Shown piece by piece: positions 63,561-64,000 of a DNA stretch of 64,000 nt. The first letter of the stretch is position 1, and every line of letters starts with the position of its first letter. Made by a program: the position numbers and the translations under genes. The notes under the pieces were generated by a model. That model had not been told where the DNA came from, did not search any database, and saw nothing but the letters and a program-made list of their open reading frames with translations. Source of the DNA: Rhodeus uyekii (Eukaryota; Chordata; Actinopteri; Cypriniformes; Acheilognathidae); contig JAWRVZ010000111.1 in assembly GCA_037043235.1 (NCBI GenBank), positions 1,817,501 to 1,881,500 of the forward strand, given 5' to 3'.

Positions 63561-64000
63561 TCCCTATCCCCTATATAGTGCACTTCTTTGAGTGTCAGAC
63601 GGCTGTTTATATTCACAAGGCACTCTTATTTAGAGTGTACAACCGAAGTAAGATATTCAAAGCAATATACCATAAAAGCCAACGCGGACAGGACTGACGA
63701 CATGAAAGAGAGTTTGAAACTCGGAAACATTCCTATTTTCCCAGTTATAGATTTTATTCACAGCGGCGCCATCTTTTATTTGTAACGGGAATAAAAGCGA
63801 GGATCTCTTCAGTGGGTTGTGCTAATATTTGGGGTTTTTAGATTTTTTTTATTACCACGAAATACTGCAAAAACATCTTTCCAAGAAATTTCAGTTGGCA
63901 AAAAATATTTTAAGCGAATTTATTTTTCACAGTGGAAAACCCTCACAGCCTCGCTTTCAAACATGTCATGGCGCTGCTCTGAATAAGGTCGATGGTTAGG
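63561..64000. other. no gene resolved at right edge
   Basis: It holds CCCTATATAGTGCACTTC near 63568, a word I associate with repeated fish sequences, and a minus-strand AAGATGGCGCC near 63764-63774 that resembles a YY1 site. These may mark another promoter, but no exon is convincing before the window ends. Confidence 0.3.

Overview
The window is vertebrate nuclear DNA. Split genes with GT..AG introns, AT-rich intergenic DNA, long (TG)n(TA)n microsatellites and many short DNA transposons, including a fold-back repeat that I recognise as abundant in carp and zebrafish relatives, point to a cyprinid (ray-finned) fish. There is no sign of bacterial, phage or CRISPR content, and I found no tRNA or intact rRNA gene.

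Layout. About 1-24 kb is the 5' side of the ataxin-1 gene (atxn1, + strand). It holds no recognisable coding sequence, only a GC-rich candidate 5' UTR exon near 19 kb plus microsatellites and mobile-element relics. At 24.2-28.0 kb lie the two atxn1 coding exons (780 codons), followed by a very long 3' UTR to about 35.3 kb. At 37.6-46.6 kb is a complete nine-exon GMP reductase gene (gmpr, - strand, 345 codons), tail-to-tail with atxn1; human ATXN1 and GMPR have the same arrangement. At 46.6-49.4 kb is an intergenic zone with two Tc1-like relics and a 5S rRNA-like fragment. At 49.5-56.2 kb are two intact tandem alpha-L-fucosidase genes (fuca1-type, - strand, 8 coding exons each, 452 codons each), nearly identical over much of their length. 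At 57.06-57.95 kb is a Tc1-like element that itself carries a nested retroposon tail. At 58.06-63.5 kb is a BTB zinc-finger gene (zbtb8b, - strand, 499 codons) with its candidate promoter.

The exon boundaries were worked out by matching reading phase across GT..AG sites. For gmpr the sum is 345 codons, the length I recall for the human enzyme. For fuca1 the spacing between the two catalytic residues (64) equals that recalled for the human enzyme. The genes do not form a pathway: atxn1 is a nuclear co-repressor, gmpr a purine-salvage enzyme, fuca1 a lysosomal glycosidase and zbtb8b a putative transcription factor.

I did not find a wholly new system. The most rewarding signals are regulatory or evolutionary: an atxn1 3' UTR carrying sites for the miRNAs and Pumilio reported for human ATXN1; a conserved start for an overlapping frame in atxn1; a mosaic, gene-conversion-like fuca1 duplication; a Tc1 terminal repeat that supplies the first poly(A) signal after zbtb8b; a nested transposon with visible target duplications; and three copies of an undefined LTR-like repeat.
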